The notes: generated by a model from the letters alone, not told the origin. A stretch of 64,000 nucleotides of DNA from Planctomycetales bacterium 10988 (GCA_009664345.1 CP043547.1:5856709-5920708), one strand, 5' to 3'; counted from the first letter of the stretch, positions 27,835-38,500 are shown. A program made the numbers and translations.

Positions 27835-30800
27835 TTAGTCGTCATCTTCATCGTCGTCATCTTGAATGCCGATTTCACGCCACATCTCTTCGATGACGCT
27901 GCCGTCGCGAATGAGTCGTTTCATCAATTTCGGGAAGGGCATTCGGCCAAGTTCGACGGCTTTGAGCAAAAGATAAGGAATCGGGCTATGAGGTTCCAGC
28001 TTTTGCAGGGCCGTTGCCGCTTTATGGAGCTGGTTGTAGATGTCTTCCCGGGTCGCTCCGACTTGTTGTCGTTGAATCACCGAAGCGGCTTGGGCCGGAG
28101 AGAGCATTTGTGCCGGCATGCCGACGCCTTGTTCGCTCATCGGTTGCATCTCGGTTCCTCCAGCTTCAGCGGCTTCTTCCTCTTCATCAGGTCCCAGCTT
28201 CTGCTCGATTTGTAGTAACAATCCGCGGCAATCGTTCAACGCAGGCCCCAACGCGGTGAAGCCTGGTGCTTCGTACATTAACTTTGCTTCCATCACCGTT
28301 TTTAGGAGTTGCAACTCTTTCACGGCATTAGTCGCATCGGCAATATTGTTTTTGAGATATTGTCGAGGGGTGTTGAAGACGGCTTGTTCGAACTCTTCGG
28401 AAGAGACATGGCCTTTCCCTTCCTGGCCGTTTCTCCAGTCTTGCCAGCTATAGGTCGTGCCATCCGGCAGCATCAGCACAGGAACGGAGTGAATCGTGAT
28501 CGGGAAAAGAGCCCCTTTGCTTTCATCGTCCAGCCAATTGTAAGGACCGGATCGCATATCGAGGTCTTCCTCTTCGTCTTCCATTTCCGGACGAAGGCGA
28601 TCCCAGCATTTTTCAAAAAGCAGTCGGCTGAGATGGAAGCCATCGCGAAGACCAGCGAAGCCATGGGCTTTGGTGAGGGCCTCCATCAAGCGGACCACGA
28701 TATTCAGGTCTTTCGTCGTCTCGGTGAGGGTCTCAATACAAAGCGTTTCAATCCCTTCCCAATCCGCCTTCTTCGGCTCTTTCGGACGGCGAGGATCATC
28801 GGCATCATAGAGTTCCGGATTGACCTCCTTCCGCATCTCGTCCAGATTTTCGCGGACATCAAAGGGGATCATGTCCCCAGAGGGGTCCTCTCCAGGGATC
28901 GGTTTCAAAAGGGTATTGAAGTCGAGAATCGGATCGCTTCCCCCTTCGTAGGGCTGATAGTCGTCCCCTAAGTCTGCGGAGTCAGAAGCATCGGATGCCA
29001 TGATTTCACTTTCCTCGTCTTCTTGGCCTAGGTCATCGTCACTGGTTTCGAATGAATCGTCGTCATCGTCAGCATCATCGGTGTCGAGATCGAAGTCCGA
29101 GCTAGCAGCTAAGTCCTCGTCGGAGTCCTCTTCATTACTTACCTCGTCATCCTCGTCGTCCGAATCGAAGCTGAAATCGTCGTCGCTCTCGTCGGAGTCG
29201 TCTGATTCTTCGTCGTCATCATCGGTATCAAAATTGAAATCGTCGTCGGACTCGTCGTCTTCCTCATCGCTGGAGGAATCTAGATCGAGGTTGAGATCCG
29301 AATCGCTCTCGTCATCATCATCGTCGTCATCATCTGTGTCGAAATTGAAGTCATCATCAGAGCTGTCGTCGTCATCGTCGTCGGTGTCGAAGTTGAAATC
29401 GTCGTCCGAGCCATCGTCGTCGTCATCGTCTCCGAAGCTGAAGGGATCGTCATCGTCGTCGTCATCATCGCCGAAGCTGAAGTCATCATCATCGTCGTCC
29501 CCGAAGCCGAAATCATCGTCATCGTCGTCGGAGTTGAGATCACTGTAGGCCATCCGATGGGCTAAGCCGCTATCGATTTCGCTCCGTTTGGAATACCGAG
29601 CCACGAGTTTATCGTACTCTTTTTCCTCTTCGTCGTCGGAGTCGTATTCGTCTTCTGGGGTGATTTCTCGAAAAGCCATGCGACGGGCGAGGCCGTCATC
29701 GACTTCCGGGTTCTTCGCATATTTCTTGGCAAGCGTCTTGATGTCCGGCGTTTCCTCTTCGTCCTCGTCGTCGTCATCATCGAAGCTGAAATCATCGTCA
29801 TCATCGTCGTCGTTCAGGTCGCTGTGGGCCATCCGATGAGCGAGACCTTCGTCGACTTCCTTGTCCTTGGAATAGTCTCGGACAAGCTGCTTCATCGAGG
29901 GTTTTGGTTTCTCTTCTGCATCGTCGTCCTCGTCATCATCGTCACCGAATCCGAAGTCATCATCGTCATCGTCTTCGTCGGCGTGCAGATCACTCCAGGC
30001 AAGGCGATGGGCGAGGCCGTCGTCGATCTCGCGGTCTTTGGTGTAATCGCGGACAAGTTGCTTCATGGAAGGCTTCGGCTTTTCTTCCTCTTCCTTGTCC
30101 TCGTCGTCGTCATCGTCATCGTCATCGTCGAACCCGAAACCGAAGTCATCGTCATCATCGTCGTCGTTCAGGTCGCTATGTGCCATCCGATGGGCGAGAC
30201 CTTCATCGACTTCAGAATCTTTGAGATACTTTTTCTTGAGGGTTTTAAGGTCTTTTTCCTCATCGTCATCGTCGTCATCGCCGAAGTCGTCGTCATCGTC
30301 ATGGGTGTCGCTGTAGGCCATGCGGTGGGCAAGGCCAGCCTCGACTTCCGGGTTTTGAGAATAGCGTTTGACGAGGTCTTCGTAACTTTCCTTCGGTTCT
30401 TCCGGTTCGTCGTCCTCGTCATCATCATCGGAATCAAAGCTGAAGTCATCGTCGCTGCTGTCCGAGTCGTCCTCGTCGTCTGAGTCGAAGCTGAAATCGT
30501 CATCGCTATCATCGTCGGAGCTACTTAGGTCGTCGTCATCGTCATCGAAACTAAAGGAGTCGGAGCTGCCATCCTCAGAGTCATCCCCGTCATCGGAACT
30601 GCCGACATCCAGATCGAAGTCACTCCCGGAATCGTCGTCGCTGTCTGCATCGTCATCATCATCGGAATCGAAGTTGAAGTCGTCGTCGCTGGCATCGTCA
30701 TCGTCGTCCGTTCCTAAATCCATATCCAGGTCGGAACTACTATCGTCATCGTCATCGCTGTCGAAATTGAAATCGTCGTCCGAACTATCGTCATCGTCGT

Positions 30801-32388
30801 CGGTATCGAGGTCCATATCACTCGACGAATCATCATCGTCATCATCCAGGTCCATGTCGCTGGAGGAATCGTCGTCATCGTTGCTATCGAAGGAGTCATC
30901 TTCAAGCGGTTCGTTTTCGGATTCCCATTTGCCTTCCAGGCCGGGTTGTTTTTCCGAGAGCGAGCCGATGGTGCTGAGTTCGATCGCTTGTTCGCCCCGG
31001 ACTCCCAAGATCGGCATGAAGCCCAGGGCGGAGGTTTCTTTCGCTTGTTTGGTCGTGATTCGCTGTTCGACGGAAAGCCCAACGAGTTCATCCTCTTCAT
31101 TGCGATAAACTGTCTGGGGCATTTCCGCGAGATGCTTCAGGCCGTTCGGTTTGAAGTCCCAGCGGCTGTTGGCATATTGCATCCCCAGCAGGGCCGCACA
31201 GGCGAAGCTACCCGAGGCCCAGAGAAAAGAACGGCTCAGGTCCGAGGATTGGCATTCTTCAAAGGAAAAAAGTTCACTCGGTTCGAAGTTTTCGCCGTAA
31301 GAGGGTCGGATCAAGAAACGGGGAGAAACCAGGCCGAGATAGGCCGATTCGGGCAACTCTCGGAGTTGGTCCCAAGCTTCGCCGACTTCGCCTTCCCATT
31401 CAAATCCGCTGGCTAAAACCCGAGGGTGCATGCCTGCGAGGAATGGAGCATTGACCGATTGAGCGATCTTGGCCATTCGCCCCAGCAAGGCGGCATGGGC
31501 CGGGAACGTATCGAATTGATACGCCGAGACCAGCATTGCCCAAGGCTGCCCATCCACCGAATTGACCGCTTTTTCGACCAAAAGCTTATAGACGCCGGTT
31601 TCTTCGAGGCTTTCGTGGCGAGCCAGGTCAGCAGCGAACTCCGCCGCGCTGAGATCAATGGCGATGACCTCGACCTTTTCCGCTTTGATGATTCGCCGTG
31701 TCAGCCAATCAATGGATCGCCAAGCGGCTTCGACACTGGCAAAGTCCGGGTGGTGCAGCACCTGCCGAATGAGTTGTTGGATGCCCAAAGAACAGGCAGT
31801 GACGAGGGCTTCATCATCGGCATCTGGGGGAACAAAAGGACCGATCGCTCTAGCCATCAAGGTCGAAAGTCCGACTTCATCCGCATCGGGATCGAGAGCG
31901 GGTTTCGCCTCGTAACTTGCGAGTTCTTCCCATTCTTGAGCCGCTGGAATCCAATCTCCGCGTGACTGCAAAAGCGGGGGGAATTCGCTATGTTCTTCTC
32001 GCCAAGAACGGACGCGATCTTGCCAGTCGGAGTTTCCCCCTTGCAGGCGATCATGGAGGGCGAAGAGTTCGTCAAAGAGTTCGACTTCTTTGAACAGCCG
32101 ATCCGGATGGAATTCCTCCATCTCTTCGAACGTCAACTCTTCTTGGGCACCTCCTAAAAGTGGTATTTGGATGGTGACTTCGAGTTCTTCTAAGGCTTCG
32201 TCGATTTCATGGGGAAGAAAACGAAAGAGTTTCATCCCGGCGATTTCATCGGAGTCGGCAAAGACGCCACGGCTGGACCGACCGGAGAAATCCCCCAGCA
32301 CCGCGACGCGAAAAGGTCCTTCCGGGTCGCCTTGACCGCGAAAGGCTGCTCCTGACTCCATTTTGCCGAAAGAAAGATCGAGCCCCAT
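27835..32388 (-). CDS. TssB-like/TssC-like/TssA fusion with giant Asp/Ser-rich linker
   Basis: 1517 residues. Residues about 25-115 resemble the TssB/VipA core (FRVAVLGDFSGR, then EEMEEFHPDRLF). Residues about 185-480 resemble TssC: 'IQQLIRQVLHHPDFASVEAAWRSIDWL', 'GQPWAMLVSAYQFD', 'APFLAGMHPRVLAS', 'SPRFLIRPSYGENFEPSELFSFEE'. Residues about 494-1130 are dominated by Asp and Ser and contain six helical repeats around GLAHRMA. From about 1148 the ImpA/TssA domain appears (LLKPIPGEDPSGD, DWEGIETLCIETLTETTKDLNIVVRLMEALTKAHGF-type helices), with no other tssA in the window. TssA normally primes and caps the growing tail; the fusion would tether sheath-like domains to the cap. It is first in the minus-strand gene series, divergent from a methyltransferase. 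Domain calls are firm for TssA and TssC-like, weaker for TssB-like. Confidence 0.88.
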   Translation of the reverse strand: MGLDLSFGKMESGAAFRGQGDPEGPFRVAVLGDFSGRSSRGVFADSDEIAGMKLFRFLPHEIDEALEELEVTIQIPLLGGAQEELTFEEMEEFHPDRLFKEVELFDELFALHDRLQGGNSDWQDRVRSWREEHSEFPPLLQSRGDWIPAAQEWEELASYEAKPALDPDADEVGLSTLMARAIGPFVPPDADDEALVTACSLGIQQLIRQVLHHPDFASVEAAWRSIDWLTRRIIKAEKVEVIAIDLSAAEFAADLARHESLEETGVYKLLVEKAVNSVDGQPWAMLVSAYQFDTFPAHAALLGRMAKIAQSVNAPFLAGMHPRVLASGFEWEGEVGEAWDQLRELPESAYLGLVSPRFLIRPSYGENFEPSELFSFEECQSSDLSRSFLWASGSFACAALLGMQYANSRWDFKPNGLKHLAEMPQTVYRNEEDELVGLSVEQRITTKQAKETSALGFMPILGVRGEQAIELSTIGSLSEKQPGLEGKWESENEPLEDDSFDSNDDDDSSSDMDLDDDDDDSSSDMDLDTDDDDDSSDDDFNFDSDDDDDSSSDLDMDLGTDDDDDASDDDFNFDSDDDDDADSDDDSGSDFDLDVGSSDDGDDSEDGSSDSFSFDDDDDDLSSSDDDSDDDFSFDSDDEDDSDSSDDDFSFDSDDDDEDDEPEEPKESYEDLVKRYSQNPEVEAGLAHRMAYSDTHDDDDDFGDDDDDDEEKDLKTLKKKYLKDSEVDEGLAHRMAHSDLNDDDDDDDFGFGFDDDDDDDDDEDKEEEEKPKPSMKQLVRDYTKDREIDDGLAHRLAWSDLHADEDDDDDDFGFGDDDDEDDDAEEKPKPSMKQLVRDYSKDKEVDEGLAHRMAHSDLNDDDDDDDFSFDDDDDEDEEETPDIKTLAKKYAKNPEVDDGLARRMAFREITPEDEYDSDDEEEKEYDKLVARYSKRSEIDSGLAHRMAYSDLNSDDDDDDFGFGDDDDDDFSFGDDDDDDDDPFSFGDDDDDDGSDDDFNFDTDDDDDDSSDDDFNFDTDDDDDDDDESDSDLNLDLDSSSDEEDDESDDDFNFDTDDDDEESDDSDESDDDFSFDSDDEDDEVSNEEDSDEDLAASSDFDLDTDDADDDDDSFETSDDDLGQEDEESEIMASDASDSADLGDDYQPYEGGSDPILDFNTLLKPIPGEDPSGDMIPFDVRENLDEMRKEVNPELYDADDPRRPKEPKKADWEGIETLCIETLTETTKDLNIVVRLMEALTKAHGFAGLRDGFHLSRLLFEKCWDRLRPEMEDEEEDLDMRSGPYNWLDDESKGALFPITIHSVPVLMLPDGTTYSWQDWRNGQEGKGHVSSEEFEQAVFNTPRQYLKNNIADATNAVKELQLLKTVMEAKLMYEAPGFTALGPALNDCRGLLLQIEQKLGPDEEEEAAEAGGTEMQPMSEQGVGMPAQMLSPAQAASVIQRQQVGATREDIYNQLHKAATALQKLEPHSPIPYLLLKAVELGRMPFPKLMKRLIRDGSVIEEMWREIGIQDDDDEDDD
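29000..30905 (-). repeat. Asp/Ser-rich coding repeat tract
   Basis: Nearly 1.9 kb of GAC/GAT/TCG-type triplets encoding the acidic linker of the fusion protein. Six imperfect ~50-75-residue units lie between 29543 and 30396, each a helix ending in GLAHRMA-[YHW]-SDL followed by a D4-D9 run and often F-G-F-G or F-S-F. Outside them the units are short DDDDxSSxDFNFDSD blocks. Confidence 0.9.
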
Positions 32389-32794
32389 TGATTATGCTCA
32401 AAGATTCCCAGTGAAGGTATTGATTGGGTAAGTTTCACTCAGCGAGCGTTGTCTCTCGGTGATTGCTGAGTCAGATCACTCGGTTGCTGCCTGCAGGTAC
32501 TTTACCAAAAGCTTTCCTCCCGTTCCATCCGCCGGGGATTTTCTCTTCGAGGAAGCGGAATGAAAAACTTGTTTTTGACTCTACAGGTCGGAGTATATCG
32601 ACCAATTCAGCCTCTGACTATCAGCGGGGATAATTTTTCCGAAAGGGACGTGCAATAAATGCGGTAGTTGGTATGGTGGCAAGAAGAAGTCTTTCCCAAT
32701 CGAGTTTTCCGTACCTCGTCAAGGTACCTCTTTTTGGCTGCTGGATTCGACCAAGCTTCGACAACCTTTTCTCCTGTGGAATGTGGTAACCCTT
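32389..32794. other. Divergent intergenic region
   Basis: About 400 bases between the TssA-fusion gene (minus) and the methyltransferase (plus). It must contain both promoters; no clear consensus pair, repeat or RNA was recognised. Confidence 0.5.
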
Positions 32795-34441
32795 ATGATG
32801 GACCCAGCTACGAGTGTTTCGAACCCTACTGTTGATTCGACGGCGACCTCCCAGGAGGATCGTGCTTTGTTTACTCCGCTCAACCCTGACTATCCCGACT
32901 TGGTGAAGTTGAGAGATGTCCTCGACTCCCACAATTTCAATGTGGAAGGAATCGAGCGTACCTATCAGATTCCGCTGCCGGTCCTCTTAAGCGAGCCGTT
33001 TTATCAAGTTCTCTGGCGAACGCGGGAAGAAACATCGCTGGACCTGTTGGTACGACTTTTTCTTGAAGGCGAGCGAATTTCCCTGGCGAAATTCGAAACA
33101 ATCGTCGAAGCGACCGGCTTAGAGCCTTGGGTTGAATGTGGGCTGGTGCGGGTGGATGGAAGTTCTGTCTCGGCGGTTGTCGAGCTATTTCCTTTCCGCG
33201 GGTTGTGGATGACGTTTGACTTCAAGCCGCATTACACCCAACCACTCAGTAATTATTATGTCATGGGCGTGGCGAGTAGTACCAAAACTCTCTCCGAGAT
33301 CACCATCCGACAACCTTATGAAAAGGTGCTTGATTTAGGATGTGGCAGCGGCTTGCAGGCCTTGCTTTGTTCAAATCATAGCGAATTCGCCATTGGCATC
33401 GATCAGAACCCCCGAGCGATCAACCTAGCGAAGTTCAATGCCGCTCTCAATGGAATTACGAATGTGGAGTTCCGACAGGGGGACCTCTTTCAACCCGTCG
33501 AAGGGGAAAAGTTCGATCTGATTGTTTCCAATCCACCTTATGTTGTCTCGCCGCCTTCGGATTGGATTTTCCGTGATGGAAACCGGAAGGATTCGGAGCG
33601 TGAAGGGGATGCTTTCTGTCAGATGGTTGTCAAAGAAGGGGCAAAGTATCTCAACGAGGGTGGTTACTTGGAGATGCTCGCGAACTGGGTTCATCCCCGC
33701 GAAGAGAATTGGAAAGTGCGACTCCGCGGCTGGTTTGATGACACGGAATGCGATGCCTGGGTGATGCAAGCTGGGGAGCAATCAAGCCCGAACTATGCGA
33801 ACTTATGGATCAAAGACACCACCAGCGAGGCCAACCGAAAGGCGACATTCGATCAATGGATGGAATATTATGAATCGCTGAAAGTCGATCGAATCAGCGC
33901 CGGCTGCATCGTTATGCGAAAGCGTTCTAGAGCGGACAATTACTTCTGTCTGGAAAAGATGCCTGATAAATGGGCCAAGAATGCAGGCAATACCATCCAA
34001 CGTGCGTTTCTTTTTCTTGACATGTTGGCAAAAACATCGGATGAAGAGCTTCTCGATACCGCATTCTGTCGATCTCCAAATATCCGTCTGACACAGTACC
34101 TTGAGCCACAAGAAAACAGCTGGGGCTTAGTGCAAAATCAAATCCGCGTGATGGACCCGCTTCCTTCCCGAGCGGATATGGATTCCGTCGCGATGGCCTT
34201 ACTGACTCAATGTAATGGCGATCTTCCAGTTCGAACAATTCTGGAAGGGATTTGTGAAGGGTTGAAAGCGGAGTGGGAAGAAGTCCTCCCCGCTGGGCTA
34301 GCGATGACCAAAGGCTTCTTGCAACGAGGGCTGATTTGGCCTCCCGAACATCAAGAAGCACCTTCGGAAATTGCCGAGAAGGGCTTCGGCGCTTCTGGTT
34401 CCGAAGAGCCAGATATGAAACAGCAACGAGACACGCTCTAA
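32795..34441 (+). CDS. Class I SAM methyltransferase with NPPY motif (HemK/RlmG-like)
   Basis: 548 residues from ATG 32795 (an upstream GTG at 32783 is possible). An N-terminal ~150-residue helical domain precedes a Rossmann methyltransferase: motif I VLDLGCGSGLQALL at about 180-193, acidic GIDQNPRAINLAKFNAALNG, and motif IV DLIVSNPPYVVSPP, which marks enzymes that methylate amide or exocyclic amino nitrogens (HemK, RsmC, RlmG families). The C-terminal ~180 residues are an extra helical domain. The overall arrangement resembles the long actinobacterial 'DUF7059 plus methyltransferase' proteins. Substrate unknown. It is divergent from the T6SS fusion gene and convergent with the ANTAR regulator (13 bases apart). 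Confidence 0.88.
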   Translation: MMDPATSVSNPTVDSTATSQEDRALFTPLNPDYPDLVKLRDVLDSHNFNVEGIERTYQIPLPVLLSEPFYQVLWRTREETSLDLLVRLFLEGERISLAKFETIVEATGLEPWVECGLVRVDGSSVSAVVELFPFRGLWMTFDFKPHYTQPLSNYYVMGVASSTKTLSEITIRQPYEKVLDLGCGSGLQALLCSNHSEFAIGIDQNPRAINLAKFNAALNGITNVEFRQGDLFQPVEGEKFDLIVSNPPYVVSPPSDWIFRDGNRKDSEREGDAFCQMVVKEGAKYLNEGGYLEMLANWVHPREENWKVRLRGWFDDTECDAWVMQAGEQSSPNYANLWIKDTTSEANRKATFDQWMEYYESLKVDRISAGCIVMRKRSRADNYFCLEKMPDKWAKNAGNTIQRAFLFLDMLAKTSDEELLDTAFCRSPNIRLTQYLEPQENSWGLVQNQIRVMDPLPSRADMDSVAMALLTQCNGDLPVRTILEGICEGLKAEWEEVLPAGLAMTKGFLQRGLIWPPEHQEAPSEIAEKGFGASGSEEPDMKQQRDTL

Positions 34442-34454
34442 GAAGAAGGAGCGG

Positions 34455-35057
34455 TTACGACTCCTGCTGACTTTGGCGAACGAGGTCTTCCGCGGCAACC
34501 AAGGTCTTTGCGATCGAAGCGAGTTTCTCGTTTTTGTCGCGAGCCATCTGTTGTAAGCGGCGGAAGGCCGTCTCTTCATCTAGTTGAGATCGCTTCATCA
34601 AGATCCCTTTGGCCCGTTCAATCAGCTTGCGATCGGACAGGGCTTGCCAAAGATCGCGGGCTTCTTTGCGGAGAGATTGAAACTGTTCGAAGCGGAGCAT
34701 CGCCACCGAGATCGCCGGTTCGAGGTCCTTCTTTTTCACCGGCTTCACCAGGTAGCCAAAGATGTATTCCGAGCTTGCCCGCTGGATCGATTCGGAATCA
34801 CTATGCGCGGAGATCACGATGACAGGAACAGGTTCTTGCCGACAGATTTGAGCCACCGCATCGAGACCGTCAATTTCCGGCATCCAAATATCAGTAAGAA
34901 TAAGGTCCGGATGGTGGCGTTGAGCCTGCTCGATAAGTTGTTTCCCATCGGTTGCCGTCGCAACGACTTGATGCCCAAGCGGGGGGAGCATCACTTGCAG
35001 ATAGTCCAACATTCGCGGTTTATCATCCGCGATCAGGATTCTTAATGACTTTTTCAT
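34455..35057 (-). CDS. ANTAR-type response regulator (AmiR/NasT family)
   Basis: 200 residues from ATG 35057, preceded by GGGAA; an upstream ATG at 35084 is possible. Receiver domain 1-120 with the acidic pair DD at 11-12, phosphoacceptor Asp in 'PDLILTDIWMPEIDG' and Lys in 'YLVKPVKKKD'. The C-terminal ANTAR three-helix domain reads 'LSDRKLIERAKGILMKRSQLDEETAFRRLQQMARDKN' in the family order. ANTAR regulators bind paired hexaloop RNA hairpins to prevent transcription termination. No partner kinase is adjacent; its RNA targets are unknown. Confidence 0.95.
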   Translation of the reverse strand: MKKSLRILIADDKPRMLDYLQVMLPPLGHQVVATATDGKQLIEQAQRHHPDLILTDIWMPEIDGLDAVAQICRQEPVPVIVISAHSDSESIQRASSEYIFGYLVKPVKKKDLEPAISVAMLRFEQFQSLRKEARDLWQALSDRKLIERAKGILMKRSQLDEETAFRRLQQMARDKNEKLASIAKTLVAAEDLVRQSQQES

Positions 35058-35529
35058 TTCCCAAATGCCGTCTAGAACCGCCATCCACTAGCAGTTGTTA
35101 AGTGATTGTAACGATCTCCGACTATTGTTTATGTAATAAACTCAAGCACTCTACGAAAGAGATCGCCCAAAAGTTCACAAGATTGTCTTGATCTTTGTGT
35201 AGATCTTCTTCCATGTGCTGCGATCGAGAGACGACCTCTTCAATCTACCGCAAAAGTTTCTGACCTGACCGGGGTTGGTGCCAAACGTTGCAATCGTTTT
35301 TGACACTCTGCATCTCATTCACTTATGAAGGAGTCAGCGCACCATACTTCACTTGTTCTCCGCGGCAACAGCCATGCAATAAATAGAATATAATGCAGGT
35401 GGGATTCACTTGACGAGAAATCGATGAAGCTGGTAGCAGACTCCTTTACCAATTTGGGTAGAGAGGTTATATAGGGTACTTTTAAGGTCTGTTAGGATTT
35501 TTAAAGCTTCATGCCTAGGAGAAGCACCT
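35058..35529. other. Divergent intergenic region upstream of the ELWxxDGT protein
   Basis: About 470 bases. Contains the promoters of both neighbours. AT-rich stretches near 35105-35150 and 35465-35485 could hold -10 elements, but no convincing pair was found. Confidence 0.45.
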
Positions 35530-38500
35530 ATGGATTGGTTCTCTCGTTTTTCTTGCGGCGATCATCATCAATCCACAAAAGCTTCACCCTCTAGAGATAC
35601 TCCTCTCGATGTCGAGACTCTGGAAAAACGCTGCCTTCTGGCGGCGGACCCAATGTTCATTGATATCAATCTATTTAGTGCCTCCTCATCGCCCAATTTG
35701 ATCACCGAGGTCAATGGCACGGCCTTCTTTTCTGCCACGGATGAAGTCAGTGGTGGCGAGCTTTGGATGAGCAACGGAGAAAGCGGGGGCACGCTTTTAG
35801 TCAAAGATATTGTTCCTGGGCTGGATGGCTCTGGTCCACAAAAGTTGATCAATGTTAGCGGGACTTTATTTTTCGCTGCCGATACTGCGTCCTCTGGCCA
35901 AGAACTTTGGAAAACCGATGGGACGTACGCGGGCACGCAACTCGTCAAGGATATCAATCCCGGCTCTGGTAGCGCGTATCTGGACTACTTCACGAATGTG
36001 AATGGGACGCTCTTTTTCAGAGCGGTGGTAGCGAGCTACGGCTATGAAATGTGGAGGTCCGATGGGACGAGCGCAGGCACGCAACTCGTCAAAGACCTTC
36101 GCCCTGGCACGAGTGGTTCGTATCCAAGAGTCCCCATCAACCTCAATGGAATGTTGTTATTTCGGGCCAATGACGGAACCTACGGGTATGAACTTTGGAC
36201 CTCGGATGGAACCAGCGCGGGAACATCCTTGGTCGCGGACCTCAATCCAAATGGAAATAGTTCGCCACTTGAAGTCACAAATGTCAATGGGACGGCTTTT
36301 TTCCAGGCGACAAATGGAGGGTCCGGGTTCGAGTTATTTAAAAGCGATGGGACTTGCGCGGGCCCGGAACTAGTTCGAGATATTAACCCTGGCTCAGGTA
36401 CTTCTTTTGTTCGAGAGCTAGCCAATATCAACGGCACTCTCTTTTTTAGAGCCTATCAATCGACTTACGGATATGAATTGTGGAAGAGCGACGGCACCAG
36501 CGGGGGGACGGTTCTGGTTTCGGACATCCGCACAGGGAGTGCAAGCTCGAATATTGATGATCTGACCGAAGTGAATGGCACGGCGTTTTTCACAGCCGTC
36601 CTAGGCACGACGGGCCGCGAACTTTGGATGAGCGATGGCACCAGCATGGGGACAGTGTTGGTCAAAGACCTCTTTTCAGGGGCCGGCAGCTCGGGAGTCA
36701 CGTCTTTGACCAATGTGAATGGGACCTTGTTCTTTACGACCAATGATGGAACTTACGGAACCGAGGTATGGAAAACAGACGGAACCAGCATGGGAACCGT
36801 TATGGTGAAGGACATTCGAAGCGGGGCATTGAGTTCGGTGCCAAACTCTCTTGCGAATGTGAATGGGACGCTCTTCTTCCGAGCCAATGATGGCTGCTAT
36901 GGCAGCGAACTTTGGAAGAGCAACGGTTACTCCGCCGGCACGGTTTTAGTGAGAGACATCAATCAAGGAACCCTCGATTCCGGTGCTGATGACTTTACCT
37001 ATTTAAAAGGGAAGACGATTTTCACCGCGAACGATGGTACCTACGGCACCGAATTATGGATCACCGATGGAACCACGATCGGAACGCAACTCTTGAAAGA
37101 TATCCGCCCTGGCTCCTATGGTTCTGAACCGGGGAACTTTGTCTATGTGAACGGGATTGTCTTCTTCACCGCTAACGATGGGAACTATGGAACCGAGCTA
37201 TGGAAGACCAATGGGACATATGCCGGGACTCAACTTGTGAAGGACATCCGGACTGGTACCGAGAGTTCTTCTCCCTCAGAATTAATTAATTTGAACGGCA
37301 CTCTCTTCTTCCGTGCATTTGAGGAGACCTATGGTTACGAGCTGTGGATGAGTGATGGGACTTCCGCAGGTACCCAGCTCGTCAAAGATATCCGAGTTGG
37401 CTCGAATAGCTCAAGCGTGCAAAAATTAACAAATGTGAACGGAACGCTTCTCTTCCAGGCCAATGGTGGGAGTTATGGGGCCGAACTATGGATGAGTAAT
37501 GGGACTTCCGCCGGTACGCAACTGGTCAAAGACATTCGAGTTGGCTCCAATGGTTCGAACCTAAATTACCTCATCAATGTGAATGGCACTCTTTTCTTCC
37601 ATGCAAATGATGGGACCTATGGATTCGAACTTTGGAAGAGTGACGGGACGTACGCGGGAACGCAACTCGTCAAGGATGTCGTGTCCGGCTCCGGCAATTT
37701 CGATTTGTCAGAATTAACGAATGTGAATGGCACTCTCTTCTTCCGAGGGTTTGAATCAACCTATGGATTCGAACTTTGGAAGAGTGACGGAACTTCGGCG
37801 GGAACCCAACTTGTTAAAGACATTTTGACTGGTTCCGGTTCGTCGATTCCAAGGTATCTAACGAATGTGAACGGAACGCTCTTCTTCCAAGCGAATACTT
37901 CAACTTACGGGAGAGAACTATGGAAGAGTGACGGAACTTCGGCGGGAACCCAGCTTGTCAAAGACATCCGAACTGGTTCCACGCATGCAGACCCAGAGTA
38001 CTTTACCAATGTGAACGGCACCCTCTTTTTCTCCGCTAACGACGGAACCTACGGGGTTGAACTGTGGATGACCGACGGGACGAGTATCGGGACCCAACTG
38101 GTGGAAGACATTCGTGTGGGCAGTGGTTTCGCCTTGCCATCTTCCTTGGCAAATGTCGAGAGAACCCTCTTCTTTAAGGCCAGGGATGGAATTCATGGAC
38201 ATGAACTTTGGTTCCTCTGCACGACTGAAGATGTGCCGCTCATCGTCACGGGAACGGATGCAAGCGAGCAAGGGACCGTGCGGGTCTTCGATGCGACCGG
38301 GACTGAGATTGATAGTTTTAATCCTTTTGGAACCTTCACAGGGGGCGTTCGCGTCGCGACCGGTGATATCAATGGCGACGGTATCCTCGACATCGTCGCT
38401 GCCGCCGGACCAGGAGGCGGCCCTCGAATCAGTGTTTATGATAGTGAAACGGGCGAACTGATCACCGGGAGTTTGGTGGATTTCTATGCCTTCGATCCCT

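Noticed and set aside
28999-30483. Long plus-strand frames rich in Ser or in Val/Ile opposite the acidic tract
   Set aside because: They are the antisense reading of GAC/GAT/TCG triplets; no homology, start signals or codon logic of their own.
28999-30905. CRISPR-like periodic pattern
   Set aside because: Repeats are of varying length, in frame, encode protein and have no unique spacers.
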